The notes: generated from the sequence alone by a model not told the origin. 64,000 nt of DNA from Holothuria scabra (GCA_037179385.1 CM074179.1:6882001-6946000); one strand, 5' to 3'; numbered from the stretch's first letter, positions 10,303 to 21,689 are shown. Made by a program: numbers and translations.

Positions 10303-10731
10303 GTGGATAAGGGTGAATCTGGCCAGAAGTTTACTAGGGAATCTCTGATCAATGAGCAGAAGGCTGACCCTGCTCTCCGGGCCCTCTTTCAGACCGCATT
10401 GTCTGAGGAAGAGGCAGAGGAGGTCCCAACGTGCTATTATGTTAAGCATGGTGTATTAATGAGGAAGTGGAGACCTGTGGATTGTCCAGCCGATGAGGAC
10501 TGGAGGGTTGTATACCAGATAGTTTTACCTCTGAGTTACCGGGAGAATGTTCTCCACTTAGCTCACGATGTACCCATGGGAGGTCACCTGGTGGTGAGGA
10601 AAACTAAGTCTAGGGTAATACAACATTTTTACTGGCCCACTGTTCACAAGGATGTTGTGAACTATTGTAGGACTTGTCATGTTTGTCAGGTGGTGGGAAA
10701 GCCCAACCAAGTGGTGAAGCCAGTCCCTTGA
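10303..10731 (+). pseudogene. Integrase N-terminal zinc-binding domain, Ty3/gypsy
   Basis: 142 codons continuing the broken polyprotein. The frame holds a linker (SLINEQKADPALRALF) and then the integrase H2C2 zinc-binding module: the HLAHDVPMGGH histidine pair and the CRTCHVC cysteines, with FYWPTVHKDV between them, as is usual for retroelement integrases. A frameshift near 10728 ends the frame just before the catalytic core. Integrase follows the protease directly with no reverse transcriptase between them, which is the key oddity of this element. Confidence 0.85.
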
Positions 10732-10733
10732 TT

Positions 10734-11369
10734 CCTATACCAGCTTTTGGAGATCCCTTCAGAAAAGTGGTAGTGGATTGTGTGGGGCCTTTGCCAGGAC
10801 AAAGAGTGGGTTCAAGTATTTATTAACTGTTATGGATACAGCAACCAGGTTTCCAGAAGCCATTCCACTTAAGAAAATAACTTCTCGTTGTGTGGTGGAT
10901 GCGTTGCTTCAGTTTTTTTACTAGGTACGGTTTACCAAGGGAGGTCCAGTCGGACCAAGGTTCAAACTTTCTATCAGGTATATTTAAGGAGGTTATGCAC
11001 CAGTTAGGCATTAACAAGTTGGTGTCGTCTGCCTATGACCCCCAGTCCCAGGGTGTTTTAGAAAGATATCACCAGACTCTTCAGAGTATGCTGAAGAAAT
11101 ATTGCCTGGAATACCCAGAAGATTGGGATAAAGGGATCCCCTTTGTGTTATTTGCCACTAGGGATGCCCCAAGTGAGTCATTGGGACTGAGTCCTTTTGA
11201 ACTTGTTTATGGTCATGAGGTAAGGGGACCACTTAAGTTCATCAAGGATAAATTCATGACCCCAGAAGAGGGGTTAAATCTGTTGGACTATGTGTCCAAT
11301 TTTAAGGACAGGCTTAAGAAAGCGTGTGACTTGGCAAAGGAAAATCTGGTTTGGCTCAGGTTAAGATGA
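10734..11369 (+). pseudogene. Integrase catalytic core (D,D35E), frameshifted
   Basis: The retroviral-type integrase core spread over several frames. The first Asp lies in VVVDCVGPLPG near 10775, the second in QSDQGSNF near 10953 and the Glu in QGVLERYHQ near 11061. The last two are 36 codons apart, the classical D35E spacing. Frame changes occur near 10805 and 10912, the latter in a run of seven T. The open part 10890-11369 also shows SPFELVYGHEVRGPL, typical of gypsy integrases. The protein would insert element DNA into the genome; this copy cannot make it intact. Confidence 0.85.
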
Positions 11370-11647
11370 AGGGTCAGTATGATAAATGCTCAGAGACCCG
11401 TAGTTTTGAGCCAGGGGAGAAAGTGGTGGTATTGTTGCCAGTTCAGGGTGAACCCCTTAAGGCTAAGTTCAGTGGACCTTACAAGATTCTGGAGAAACAG
11501 AATGATGTCAATTATATTATTTGTACTCCTGACAGGAGAAAAACGAAACGTTTGTACCATGTCAATATGTTAAAACCTTACCATGAGCGTAAGAATGAGG
11601 ATGTTAATGCTGTAGCTATTGTTACCCTGTCCCAGGAGGCTGAATGA
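11351..11647 (+). pseudogene. Integrase C-terminal GPY/F module
   Basis: 98 codons in a different frame from the core, so another frameshift lies near 11350. FEPGEKVVVLLPV, FSGPYKILEK and LYHVNMLKPYH are hallmarks of the GPY/F DNA-binding module that ends many Ty3/gypsy integrases. It overlaps the previous frame by about 19 bases. Confidence 0.82.
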
Positions 11648-11957
11648 GGAAGGCAGTATGAGTCACAATTCACCAGTAGGTATGAAGTTATCTAACTCTA
11701 AGGTACTTGAGAATGTTGAGAGCATACTGGAGCATTTGTCGGAGTCTCAACAGAGGGATATTTTGGAGCTCATTAGGGATTATCAGCCCTTGTTCCAGGA
11801 TGAGTTGGGATGTACCCCACTCATAGAGCATGACGTGGATGTGGGTAATGCCACTCCCTGTAAACAACCACCTTATAGAACCAACCCCGAAAAGTTACGT
11901 AAGATTAGGGAGGAGGTGCAGTATATGCTGGAACACGATCTCATAATCTCCATCTAA
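11648..11957 (+). pseudogene. Reverse transcriptase N-terminal leader, truncated
   Basis: Following the integrase comes a spacer (LSESQQRDILELI) and the start of a gypsy reverse transcriptase: LIEHDVDVGNATPCKQPPYR and then EEVQYMLEHDLI. The homology stops at about 11952, exactly before the finger/palm residues that normally follow, and a TAA comes at 11955-11957. The catalytic palm (YXDD) and RNase H are missing from the window. The order protease-integrase-RT matches Gmr1-type Ty3/gypsy elements. Confidence 0.82.
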
Positions 11958-13360
11958 GTAACAGCTCTACTTGATTCTTACCCCATTTTGGTTCCACTAT
12001 AAATTCGATACACACACCAACGGACGCTACATGAGCTTGAAATCTACCTCCAAGCAGTAATTATTCTCAAACCTGTCAGGCATTTCGATTTACCGTTGGA
12101 AGACAGAAATTGAACCTCCCCTCGGATAACACTGAGGACTATACTAAACTTTCCAACATCACGGAACTTCCCACTCCTTTCGAAAGGAGCCATGACCCTG
12201 CAACTTGTTCAGATATGATATTCACTTAGCTGCTATCATTTCATCTACAAGATGGGCAAGGACCCAACCAATCCTACAAACTGGTTGAACGTACGCAGGA
12301 TTTCTCTCAAGGGGGGGTATGCATAATGTTGAGTTGACTGACGGCCCGGAGGAGGGGTCTAAGGAAAATCTTTGGCCTTAAATGTAACATTTTTAAATTG
12401 ACATAGTTTTAGAAGTCAAAATAAAAAAGCCTTGACCGGCAGTGACGAACGGGAGCTTGATTAGAATTTTACTGCCTAGTTACGGACCAATTACGTGTTC
12501 GTCCAGAACCAGTCCACTTACCCGCCTAGATCGTATGTTGTCGGTTTTTTCGACCACCTTCAGAAGGCACATGATGCTTTCCGAAAATATAGAATTTTTA
12601 AAGACTTGCATTGCAAAGTTCAGGTCTCAGGATGAAAGTGTCGCATTTTTATGCAAAATTGCCTTAAAAGATCGTGTTTTTCGTATCTGCGAAGCGCCAG
12701 GGAAGCGTAAATGACTATCTGAAACAAATGAAAAAAATCCTTAATAAGATCCAGCACTTGGCGACCTAAAATCGCCGTCGAAACAAATAAAGCAAAATCT
12801 CTCCTTAGCAGATATTACATTGCCTTTTAGCCATCTCACATCGTGCCGCACTCCCCCTCTCCCCCATTTCAATGTTGGTTGGGGAAAACTGACCAGTCCT
12901 GAGTGAAGCAACATAGAAACGGGGGAAAGGGGTTTGTTTCATCTACTTTTGGCGGCGATTGTAGATAGCATTTGTATTTTTCACAAAATAAACCTATCGG
13001 AAGGTTGGGCTCGGGAGAGAAGTGATAGAAAACTTTTTTAATTTTTAACGTCCAGTTTGGAAAGAGGTTTTTTTGATATTGTGTAAAAATATCTTTAACC
13101 TGTATATTTTAATCATCTTTTAAACTGCTTACTTTGTCTTTCGGGATACAAGGACATGTTCTCTCTCGAGAAGAACAGTTCATGTAAAGCTCGGTTGTTT
13201 ATCACTCTATGCAATTGGAAATTCTTATACATCAACAGCTATATTGGACCCTATTCCTTTTATTGATTAGTGGACTCAGCTCAGATGTTCGGGATCCTTG
13301 TTGCTAATCTGATTTGTATAAAATAAGCTAATGAAAATTTGGCTTTCATGGGTAAGGGTC
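11958..13360. other. No gene seen
   Basis: Breakpoint of the retrotransposon at the left. A purine run AAGGGGGGG near 12309-12317 resembles a polypurine tract, but no LTR copy follows. A 90-codon plus-strand frame at 12442-12714 has no recognisable motif. Otherwise AT-rich and featureless. Confidence 0.4.
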
Positions 13361-13369
13361 GTCTTTTAT

Positions 13370-13515
13370 GTACCCCACAACCATAATCTTGCGCGTGATG
13401 CTCCGTGTAAGCAATGGAGTAGGGAAAACAAGCCAGTGAGCCACAACTGGAAAAAAGGCCGTGGCCGGCTCGACTTGAACCAATAGGTTGGAAACTGGGT
13501 CGTATAACTCCTCCT
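13370..13515 (+). repeat. SINE family B, body fragment
   Basis: Shares GAGTAGGGAAAACAAGCC, GTGAGCCACAACTGG and AACCAATAGGTTGGAAA with the minus-strand copies near 17811-18030 and 28797-28919. The tRNA-like head is missing here. Confidence 0.65.
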
Positions 13516-15150
13516 AAGTAACCCACAATGATAAAAAAAAATGCGATAGAGACAAATGTTCATTTCAGTATTTCATTTTGGTCACCGTGGAGTGTGCCAT
13601 GCAACGTGGCTGCTTTAATAAAAAATTGTAATTATATTTTTCTCAAAACAATTGATCAACACTCATGCATGTGTTTCCGAGTCATTACTCAGACCGACGC
13701 CTTTTTAGGCTCTTTTAATATTGTTTACCCTTCTACAGTTATTCGGAAAAGTCATTCTTGTACCAAAACTGATGTAAACGATACACGTACTGTACTTGCC
13801 AAACCCGTAAAAAATTATAGACGTTGTGGGTTGAAGTCGGCTAACGCAATGGAGGGTGGCAATTAAGAAGCAGACTGCATACAATAAGAAGTATTGTCTT
13901 CTGCATAGAGGAATACGTTCGTATCAGTCCAAGCATCGGGCGATTCAGTAGTTTACATCGCAATGTTAACGCAGAGTAGTCAAGGCAGTGTCTGAATTAA
14001 CTAATCAGATCTTCTTTAGTCCATTGCTATGAAATTCGTCAGACACTATGAGACATTAGTCAAGTATGTGTGACCAACGTGGTTGGTCAACTCAGACCAC
14101 CGCTTTGGCTGTTTACAGTGTTGTTGGTGTAACCGGCAGTCATACGCGCACGCCTCTGCGGGATTTATCTTCTTCTGTGACGTTAGATGCATAAGATAAC
14201 GTTTTCCCTCCACCAAACTATTAATTGAGTAAACACGTAGTGCAATGTTCTACAGGTTCCGCAAACGAGTGACAATTTCCCCGGAATGTAGAATGAAACG
14301 GTCTTCGAAGTCTTTTACTTTGCGATATTCGTAAAAGAGAAAAATTGTCTGCGTAACGTCAGTTGGACAATACTGCCAATACTGCCCCTGTAATCAAAAC
14401 AAGAAAAGTAAGAAGAAACTTTTTTACCTTTTTTCGTCCACAACAGACTTTCTTATTGGATTCTTAATAGATAAATGAATTTGAAAACTGAGATTTTGAC
14501 TTTAAAAACGAAAGGGGTTAAATGGAATTTTTTAAACCATGCTATTGCTTCACACTTTTGCATAGTAAACGCATTTACAGAAAGTAACAAGTGCTGCACA
14601 CTGCGCTGACTGGAAACATTTGTTGACGAGATTTCGAGGTTTAGCCACAAATTTAGCTTTACTACTTCTATTATGGCAGCAATAGGACTAAATTCTTTGA
14701 GGGGGTGGTGTGATGAGAGCAAATGGAAGGTCTGTAGGATGAATTAAGATAAGAATTTGGCGAAGAGCGAGTTCTTAACTTCGTGATACATTTGTCCGAC
14801 TTTGATTACTGAGGGGGCTTTGTGACAAATAAAGGTGCTAGTCCCTGGAAACTTTGATCTCTATACATTTGCATAAACGGGATAAGAAAATTATCAAATG
14901 GTAAGCGCTCTTTGATTGACACGATTTTTTGAAAAGTAAAAAGTGTAGATCTGTTTCACATCCCACAGAATCTAGGGAGGGTACTGATATTACACCTTTT
15001 CCTTATGCCCCTTTTGCTCACAAGAATTGAACTTGTGAGTGAACAAGGAGTTGAAACTGTCTAGGCCGACAACGAGAGAATTTCCCTAAAAGCATGTCTC
15101 AGGGTGAAGGATTATTGCGTGTTGTAAAAGACCATGACACAAAAAAATCC
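13516..15150. other. No gene seen
   Basis: Several short open frames (up to 112 codons at 13528-13866) carry no motif I recognise. No repeats shared with the rest of the window were found. Confidence 0.4.
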
Positions 15151-15159
15151 AAGAAACAC

Positions 15160-15262
15160 CTAGTGTAGAATGCGCCCACGGTATTTCCTGCCTGTCGCAA
15201 GAGGCCACTAAACGGGACGAACAGTATGACACTATATTACACATTTATGTTGGTGAGTCGTT
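15160..15262 (+). repeat. LINE 3' end motif
   Basis: CACGGTATTTCCTGCCTGTCGCAAGAGGCCACTAAACGGG-type sequence followed by CAGTATGACACTATATTACACATT and TTGGTGAGTCGTTTAATC. The same module recurs at 49150-49265, and its tail matches the 3' UTR end of LINE family R. It is probably a 5'-truncated 3' end of a related LINE or SINE. Confidence 0.6.
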
Positions 15263-16744
15263 TAATCTTATTCTACTGAGTGAAAATACTCTCACATCTC
15301 CAAAAAGGGTTCAAGTGAGAATTCGCCTCGCAACTTATTGGAAGCGTATTTTGCAACCCCCGGCCCACAGGGAGCTTTTGAGTGTTCGTATGTTCAAGTG
15401 CAGCAAATCTGTGTGACACATGTAAATTGTAGTAACAATACATATTTTTGTTGAAAACTTTGATGACTACAAAACAATGTTGTTGTCGAGAACCGCGAAG
15501 GTCTCGAACGCTGCGGTTTTGAGCGGCCTCCAGATCTAATTGCGTAACAGGTTTTCATAAAAGGTGGTGTAGGACTTGGAGTGTCAGGTTCGACCACAGA
15601 GAGACACTTCATAAAAGACTTCTCAAACTGAGGTGAATAAGCCACTAAAGGGAGCTGAATTGTCTGAATAACCTTATGTGAATAGGAGTAGTAGTTAACT
15701 ATTTACCCCAGTTTGAGACTGGCTTACATGGTGTATAAACCCGATTACAACGCTGCAATGCAGCATATCAAAATTCGTCAATTTACTATAAGATTGCATT
15801 GTACTGAGAACTGCCGATGTCATGTTATTGGAAAATGCCACATTGCAGTATCAAGGATGAAAATGCAGATTCACTTCACCGATATTAATTTACCCATTGC
15901 TGAAATTGCAATAGTCTTTTGTTCCGTGCGTTGCTCGAAGTTCTGGCACTACTCCCCTTATTTCGCCATCTTGAAATACAGGCTCCTGCTCATTCTCTAA
16001 CGCGTAAAAGCTGCGCGTTGAGGAAGTTACGGAGTTGGGTCTTGCTTAGGATTTTCACAGTGTTCTTTGACAGATTTTTTGCAAGAGGCTCCCTATTTTT
16101 CATGGGGTTTTCCGTTTGGTTGTCTTTTCCCGGTTCTACGCACCTTAAACATCCTTCATATATCAATATAATCTACGTGAAATCCGTTTCCAGTTCCTTG
16201 TTAGGTTCGGTTTTTTTTTTGGGGGGGGGGGTGACATATTTTCCACTTCCTGGGCTTGTCGTTTGCTAGCTTAGGCTTTCTATCCTACCCGTTAGTTACC
16301 ATTCCTCTTTTCTTCGAGAAGTCCCCTCGACACTCTAGTCTCTAGCCAAGGGGCGAAAACCAAACATTTACTCCCGGAGGAGTTCTGCTCCCTTAAGGAG
16401 CTAAACGTCCCAAAAGGACAAGTACGCCCTCCAAAAGGGCAAACATGTGTGGTACTGCTCTAGACTAGCTGAATAGAACAGAAGCCACACCCTGGATGCA
16501 GTTTAACGTCATGCCCAGGACACGACCCTCCCGCAAAGGGCCCCGTTGGTTACCATTTAGCGCGTAGCTTTGTGCCTAGCGCACGCATTACGTCTCCCAT
16601 TTGTTGTGGTCCTTTGTCCCCTGTAAGCACTAGGTATTCTCTTTGTTGTGCACGTATTCCTGCTGCTGCCCCCAGTCTATAACGTGTATGATTGTTTAGA
16701 TTTTTTGTCAAACACTGTTTGGTAACAGCTCTCCGTGAAGTTTT
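15263..16744. other. No gene seen
   Basis: Contains an 83-codon minus-strand frame at 15394-15645 (Ser/Pro/Thr/Arg-rich, no known domain) and a T10G10 homopolymer junction at 16211-16230. A short piece at about 16496-16525 (GGATGCAGTTTAACGTC, CCCAGGAC) equals the 5' end of family A on the minus strand. The AAAAGGACAAG/AAAAGGGCAAA motifs near 16412-16444 look like a short duplicated module. Confidence 0.4.
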
Positions 16745-17400
16745 TTTCTAATTTGCTGCAACTACGAAAATCAGTTGTGCTTGTGTGGGTCCCTACCCAA
16801 GAAGGCATACAAGAAAATGGAAAAGGTTGATGCACTTGCTAAAGAAGCCCTACATATGGACGCAACAAACATTAACCAACCTCACTCTAGCTACCGCCCT
16901 AAGATCAATGGCTTTATAAAATCAAAACGACAAGAACTGTGGGATTCCATTCCCGAAAACAAAATATAATTGCGTCCCCAATAGACAAAAGGATGATTAA
17001 GTCCTAACTAAGGCCCGCATCGGCCACAATAACCTTATCCATGCCTATTTGCTTCACGGGGATGAAAGTCCATACCGTATCCCCTGTGACTTGTTACCGT
17101 CAGCCACGTCTCTTTAACTGTTATGGATATTCCCATATTCGCCAGAAATACTATACCGTGCCTAATCTAAATCTTTGTTTGAACAAACCGATTCATCCGT
17201 TATTCTTAGCTTCCTCAAATAAAGTAAACTTTATAGAAATTCCTGACATGGCTCCCGCCTTGCTATTAAACTGACACCCCGCTTTATCCTTTTACTTTTA
17301 CTTTTTACTCTTTTAAGGTAGTTTTACCCCAGTATTGTTACTTTGGTCTAACACTATGTAACACATTCGTATCGGCGTGTCTTAAAACCCCGTTTAATGA
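16745..17400 (+). pseudogene. LINE family R relic, 3' end
   Basis: Decayed copy of the C-terminal part of family R. A 64-codon frame reads VDALAKEALHMD, YRPKINGFIKSKRQELWDS, close to the region after RNase H in the copy at 57376-57951. Downstream in broken frames come the ARIGH, PYC..C and CHEYSHIRRKY equivalents, then the untranslated end with AACACATTCGTATCGGCGTGTC. Many stops. Confidence 0.75.
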
Positions 17401-17707
17401 GTCCTCGTTACAGATTTTCATTCTTTACTCTTTTTTTCTTCTAAGGCTTCTGTCCCATGGAGTTTAATAGTTGTATGGAGTTTTAAGGCTCAATTTATTA
17501 TCAGACCTTGAATAATAATCAGGCCTTGAAGGGCAGATGTTTTACGGCGCTAAGCGGCCACGAATGTGGGAGAAGTCATTGGCTTATGAATTACAACTTT
17601 ACTTCGAGTGGCAACCATTTCAATAATTTGGATCAAATTTGGTATTTTTGGAAAGGCCAGTTCAAGTGGGAAAACCGTAGATTCCATGTAGATGAAAAAC
17701 CCACCTT

Positions 17708-17810
17708 ACTTTGACCCTGCCAGGAATCGAACTCCACACCTCCCGGTTGCTACGCTTCATCGCTTCAAATGTGACCGCCTTTATCCACTCGGCCATAGCA
17801 CCGGGAATTT
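17708..17810 (-). other. tRNA-like sequence (Ser/Leu-type arm length), probably a relic
   Basis: On the minus strand ATGGCCGAGTGGATAAAGG matches a Pol III A box with D arm, and GGAGTTCGATTCC matches a B box about 55 bp further on. The spacing suggests a long variable arm as in tRNA-Ser or tRNA-Leu. The T stem and acceptor stem do not pair well, so it is likely a tRNA pseudogene or SINE head. It lies end to end with the SINE B copy that follows. Confidence 0.4.
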
Positions 17811-18030
17811 TCAACCAACTGGATCAAGTCTAGCCGACCAAGGCGCTTTTTTCCACTTGTGGCTCACTAGCTTGTTTACCCTTCTTCATCGCTTATGCTG
17901 AGCACTAAGCACAATGGCAGAAGTTTCCGTTCTTTGTCCTTGATAGGACCGGGTCTGGACTCGGAACTCCCAACTTCCCGACTGCAAGTCTGCCCGAGCA
18001 CCAAATCCATATATTGGCCAAGTATGAATT
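17811..18030 (-). repeat. SINE family B, near-complete copy with tRNA-like head
   Basis: Read on the minus strand: a tRNA-like head with TGCTCGGGC, GACTTGCAGTC (anticodon-like GCA) and GGAGTTCCGAGTCC (B-box-like), then a body with GCACAATGG-complement motifs and GTGAGCCACAAGTGG, ending TTGGTTGAAAATTCC. About 220 bp, so the layout is that of a tRNA-derived SINE. Other copies are at 13370-13515 and, split by a transposon, at 28797-28919 plus 32420-32480. Confidence 0.6.
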
Positions 18031-18045
18031 AGTTCGATGGCTTTG

Positions 18046-19565
18046 AACGCCACAACACGACTGTGTGATATAGTGTCAGCTAGATAAGTAAGGAAAATTG
18101 GGGAAAGATACCGAAAGACAGAAAAATGGTGACAAAAAGCTTCCAAATGTCAATGGTAAAGCGGGAGTCATGTCCAAAAATCCTATAAACTCCACTTTCC
18201 CTGAGAGATCCTAGGATGAGGGAGGAAATTGCCTGCTCAAATAGAGTTTAAGGTCGGGCACGGCATAGTATTGCTTGCGAATATGGGAGTATCCTTCACA
18301 GTGAAAGAGAACGTGACAGACGATTACAGCACAGTCAGTGTGAAAACAAGATGGTCTCTCGTACCTTTGAAGTAAATAGTCATGGGCAATGTGAGTGTAA
18401 CCGAAGCGAGCCCTATTCAGAACTAAATTATCCCTCCATTCCCTCCCTTTCGTTGGGACTCTATTTTCCCCAGTTCCTACCACAGGTTTTGCTAGGTACG
18501 TCGATCTGTAGCGCTTCTGTAACAAGTGTGTCGACTTTCATTTTCTCGTGTGCTCACGGATCAGGGACCGTCGCAAGCACAACTGACTTTTGTAGTTGCA
18601 CCAAATTAGATAAAGCTTCTCGGATAGCTGTTACTGAAGGATGAAGGATCTTATTGACCGTAAGTGTTAAGATGATAGATAGTGAGACTGTGAAAACAGT
18701 AAACTTTTTTCCAGTTTTGGGGGATTACAATCCGATCGAATGCCATCTTAAGTGCCTGAAGTTCGTCAGTTAGTATCGATACATAATCATCCGGTAGTCT
18801 GATTTTCAAGGATGCGTCACGGCTTTACGCCGCAGTCGCAACAATGTTTCTAGTTTTGGAACCGTCAGTATTTATTGTATGATACTGATGACATCTATTT
18901 CTCAGCCCACTGAAGCTTTTGCGGAACACAAGTTCATTTGTTGATTTCTTGAGATGTTTCCTCAAACTAGGGCCGAGAGCTGTTTCGCCCAACATTCAAG
19001 GTGGAGTGGCGGGGAACGTACTATGTGCCACAAAATAAGGATTGTTGCACACTTGTGTAAGATCTTCCGCAGTGAGAATAACAAATGGAGGAGCAGCAGA
19101 TGGTTTTCTCATATAAATGTCACTTAACTTATGGCTGAAAGCCATTTCAAAGGTCGCAAACTTTTACATGCTAAAACGGGAACGGCCAAACCGGCGAAAG
19201 GATTATCTCCTTTGTCTCAAAGGTCGGGTTGTGTCTATCGATTCACAGTTTAGCGGCAAACTAAAGTGAAATCTTCCATCTTTTATCGAGGGGTAGTTCA
19301 TTATCTTCGATAAGAAGGCTCTACATTGGGAGGAACCGAAAGCCCTAAGACAGCTCTTAAGACCTTGGCTATGAACTGTAACGGCACGACTATAATCAAT
19401 TACACACCGCACTACGGATCTGTAGATTCTTTTACACAACGTTCAGTAGGTTTGGTGCTCTCTGGCACTTGAGTCTGAGATGTTCGATGTGGGCTTCGAA
19501 GTTGAGCCTATTGTCGGGAACCAAACCAAGGAGTTTAGTCTGAGGAACAACGGGGATGTGAGCCC
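18046..19565 (-). pseudogene. LINE family R relic, longest C-terminal copy
   Basis: The minus-strand copy extends from the RT thumb to the 3' end. Near 19470-19560 it reads HIPVVPQTKLLGLV and NFEAHIEHLRLKCQRAP. At 19203-19439 CKRIYRSVVRCVIDYSRAV matches the usual LYRS-LxRSKLDYG segment. RNase H is decayed at 18530-19200. At 18211-18525 the C-terminal region is open: VGTGENRVPTKGR, ARFGYTHIAHDYLL and a cysteine cluster (CHVLFHCEGYSHIRKQYY). The untranslated end near 18046-18080 carries CACTATATCACACAGTCGTG. Confidence 0.75.
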
Positions 19566-19639
19566 CGTGTGAACTCGAGTCTGGATCGCAATGGGCACCT
19601 CTACAGTTGCAAAAGTGCGTGCAAACAGTTTTGGCCTGA

Positions 19640-19802
19640 GAAAAACGGAACCCGTTTTAGTCAGCCCATTGCTGTATCTTTTGTACGCGATTTTGCATCA
19701 GTCTCTCACCAGACCTCCCTTATTCTCGGCTTCCTCAAGGGAAGTAAACTTAAGACATCTCTAAATTGTCTCCCGTCGTGCTATCTTTTTAGTAGAAATT
19801 GA
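19640..19802 (+). pseudogene. LINE family R relic, short 3' fragment
   Basis: The plus-strand end SLILGFLKGSKLKTSLN matches the C-terminus of the copy ending at 57951 (SLILGFLRESGLF). It abuts a family A copy at 19803. Confidence 0.6.
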
Positions 19803-20136
19803 GGAGGGCGTGATGATGCCTTCGGGCGTGATGTTGCCTTCGAGCAAGGTGGGGGTTGTCTCGGGCCGCGGGATGGCCTTGAAGGTTGGTGTGGGAAGTT
19901 CTCGATTTTTTTTTTTTTTGTCTTTGGGGTTGGTGTGGGGTTGGTGTTGAAGTCGGTAGTGGGTGACTTGGCGGGGTGTTAGGGTGGGTTGGTGCGACCT
20001 TGCCGTTTTCACAAACCTTTGTGTTCCGTGTTTTATGTGTGGATGGTTGAAGGTTAGCGTTTGTGTTTTTGTCCAGCCGGTTTGAGTTGTCTGTTTGCTT
20101 CAACTTGCCTGTTTCTATGAAGTTATTAAGAAGAGA
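19803..20136 (+). repeat. Family A, 5'-truncated copy
   Basis: Starts within the 18 bp repeat block (GATGCCTTCGGGCGTGATG), continues through the GT-rich segment, CAAACCTTTGTGTTCCGTG and GTCCAGCCGGTTTGAG, and ends TTTCTATGAAG...AAGAAG. Contains a T13 run. Confidence 0.78.
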
Positions 20137-20149
20137 TGCTTCATTGAGG

Positions 20150-20430
20150 GTCACCTATTTTCTGACCCAGCACCTCTGACAACACGCTCCCGACACCTAC
20201 ACGACACACACATTTCCCAGAAAATTTTTAAAGAAAAGCGGCATCCGTCCCCTCAGACTGGCACTGCGTAGATCCATCAAAATCCCGTATTTCAAAGTGG
20301 TGTCAAATGCATTCTCCGGGTGGAAAAACCCAGCACCACAAGGTTTCCGCGAACAAGCTCATCAAGAACTGTGGAATCTAGACAAACAAGTTGATCAGTT
20401 GGTAAAGGAACAAGTAGACCCCATTGAGTT
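20150..20430 (+). other. Possible coding relic between two family A copies
   Basis: A plus-strand frame interrupted once near its start reads like protein rather than noise (RPLRLALRRSIKIPYFKVV, then FREQAHQELWNLDKQVDQLV). The hydrophilic, heptad-like end could be helical. I do not recognise the family. It may be a piece of a LINE upstream region or a captured exon. Confidence 0.3.
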
Positions 20431-20432
20431 TG

Positions 20433-20512
20433 TGTTCTTTTCCAGCCGGTTTGAGTTGTTCCATTTGTTGCAAACGTGCTTGTTTCTATGTGCGTTTTAA
20501 AGAGAAAGTTGG
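20433..20512 (+). repeat. Family A, 3' tail
   Basis: CCAGCCGGTTTGAGTTGT, GTGCTTGTTTCTATGTGCG and TTTTAAAGAGAAAG mark the last ~80 bp of family A. Confidence 0.75.
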
Positions 20513-21688
20513 TAGAAGAACATCAAGTAGACCTCGTTGACAACTGATTCCATAATGCTGGACCTCTCAAGTTATGAATGTGTACTTGCTGTATGCTACA
20601 ATGTTATGTTACCCAGGTCTTTATCCTACTCAAGCTACCTTCACCAGCATTTTTCAATGCGGTGGCAATTTGACGCATCACTGCTTCCTTTCTTACAACC
20701 ATACTTTGTCACCTCCAGCTGACTAGTGATCACCATGTTGTTGGTCGAGCGTATGCCAGCATATAGTTAGTTAGATAACGTTTTGCGGCACACCAACAGG
20801 AATGTTTTAAAGTGTAACCAGTATATAGACAGTTGTGTCACAAAATTTGTGTACGCAATGTGTGTGCAATGTTTTGAATATCTCGTGGAAAAATTAAACA
20901 TGCTTCTAAAATTTGAACAGGTACTTTGACGCGGTTCGACTTCATGTAAGAAATACTGTCTACACGACCATACGCTTGCCCGTAAACAACACCCGAAAAA
21001 TGTATAACTATGCATTGAACAAATGTATGATCGTTTAGACGGAACTTAAGGTTTCGAATAATTGGGTGGGCCTGTAAGGTGCTTATTGCGTTGTAAACAG
21101 TTTTGTAAATATCTGAATATATAGCTTCATTGCTGTAATGAACACTATTTTCCGTACATATATTTGTAAATATCTGTATGTATAGCCTTATTACTGTAAT
21201 AAACATAATTTTCTGTTTGATTTGGCACTTTGTAAATATTTTGCGTTTATGTCTCTGCCCGATCCGGATTAAGTTTTTTTTTTTTTTATTTATTTATTTT
21301 TTTATACATATGCCGTTTCAATGCACTCAAAAAGCAGGTTCTGAATAGCATTTGACAATACTATATGGTTGGCCCGCTTTGAAGGATGGATAGAGTCATA
21401 CGACAATGCAAAGCCTTACGTTATCCCCTTTTTGTAAACTTAAGATTTCACTTAAACAAAAAGGAACTTTGAAAACTGTTTACACTAATAAAGCACTACG
21501 TAAGATTCAATATTTAACACCTCTGAACAAGGTTGATACCAGGTTTTCCAATCGAAAACAGAAATCCCTCAAAGCTTACGAGCCAATGAGAAATGCAACG
21601 TATTTGGAACGACTTCAGGGTGTTTCCAGCACAATTCTGTATACAATCATGTTGGTAACAAAATACTTCTTATCTGCTTTCACATAAA
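20513..21688. other. No gene seen
   Basis: AT-rich. A local duplication occurs at 21100-21215: TTTGTAAATATCTG(A/T)ATATATAGC followed by TTACTGTAATAAAC repeats with a ~60 bp period. A T-rich/TATTT run is at 21276-21304. No coding motifs. Confidence 0.45.
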
Positions 21689-21689
21689 T

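Noticed and set aside
12309..12330. Polypurine tract and 3' LTR start of the Ty3/gypsy element
   Set aside because: AAGGGGGGG followed by TG looks suggestive, but the bases after it do not recur upstream of the primer binding site, so no LTR pair is supported.
17692..17901. 69-codon plus-strand ORF
   Set aside because: It runs through the tRNA-like sequence and SINE B on the opposite strand and has no coding character.
19761..20154. 121-codon minus-strand Thr/Pro/His-rich ORF
   Set aside because: Antisense of the GT-rich segment of a family A copy. The same pseudo-peptide appears at 27821-28212 and 47575-48399 for the same reason.
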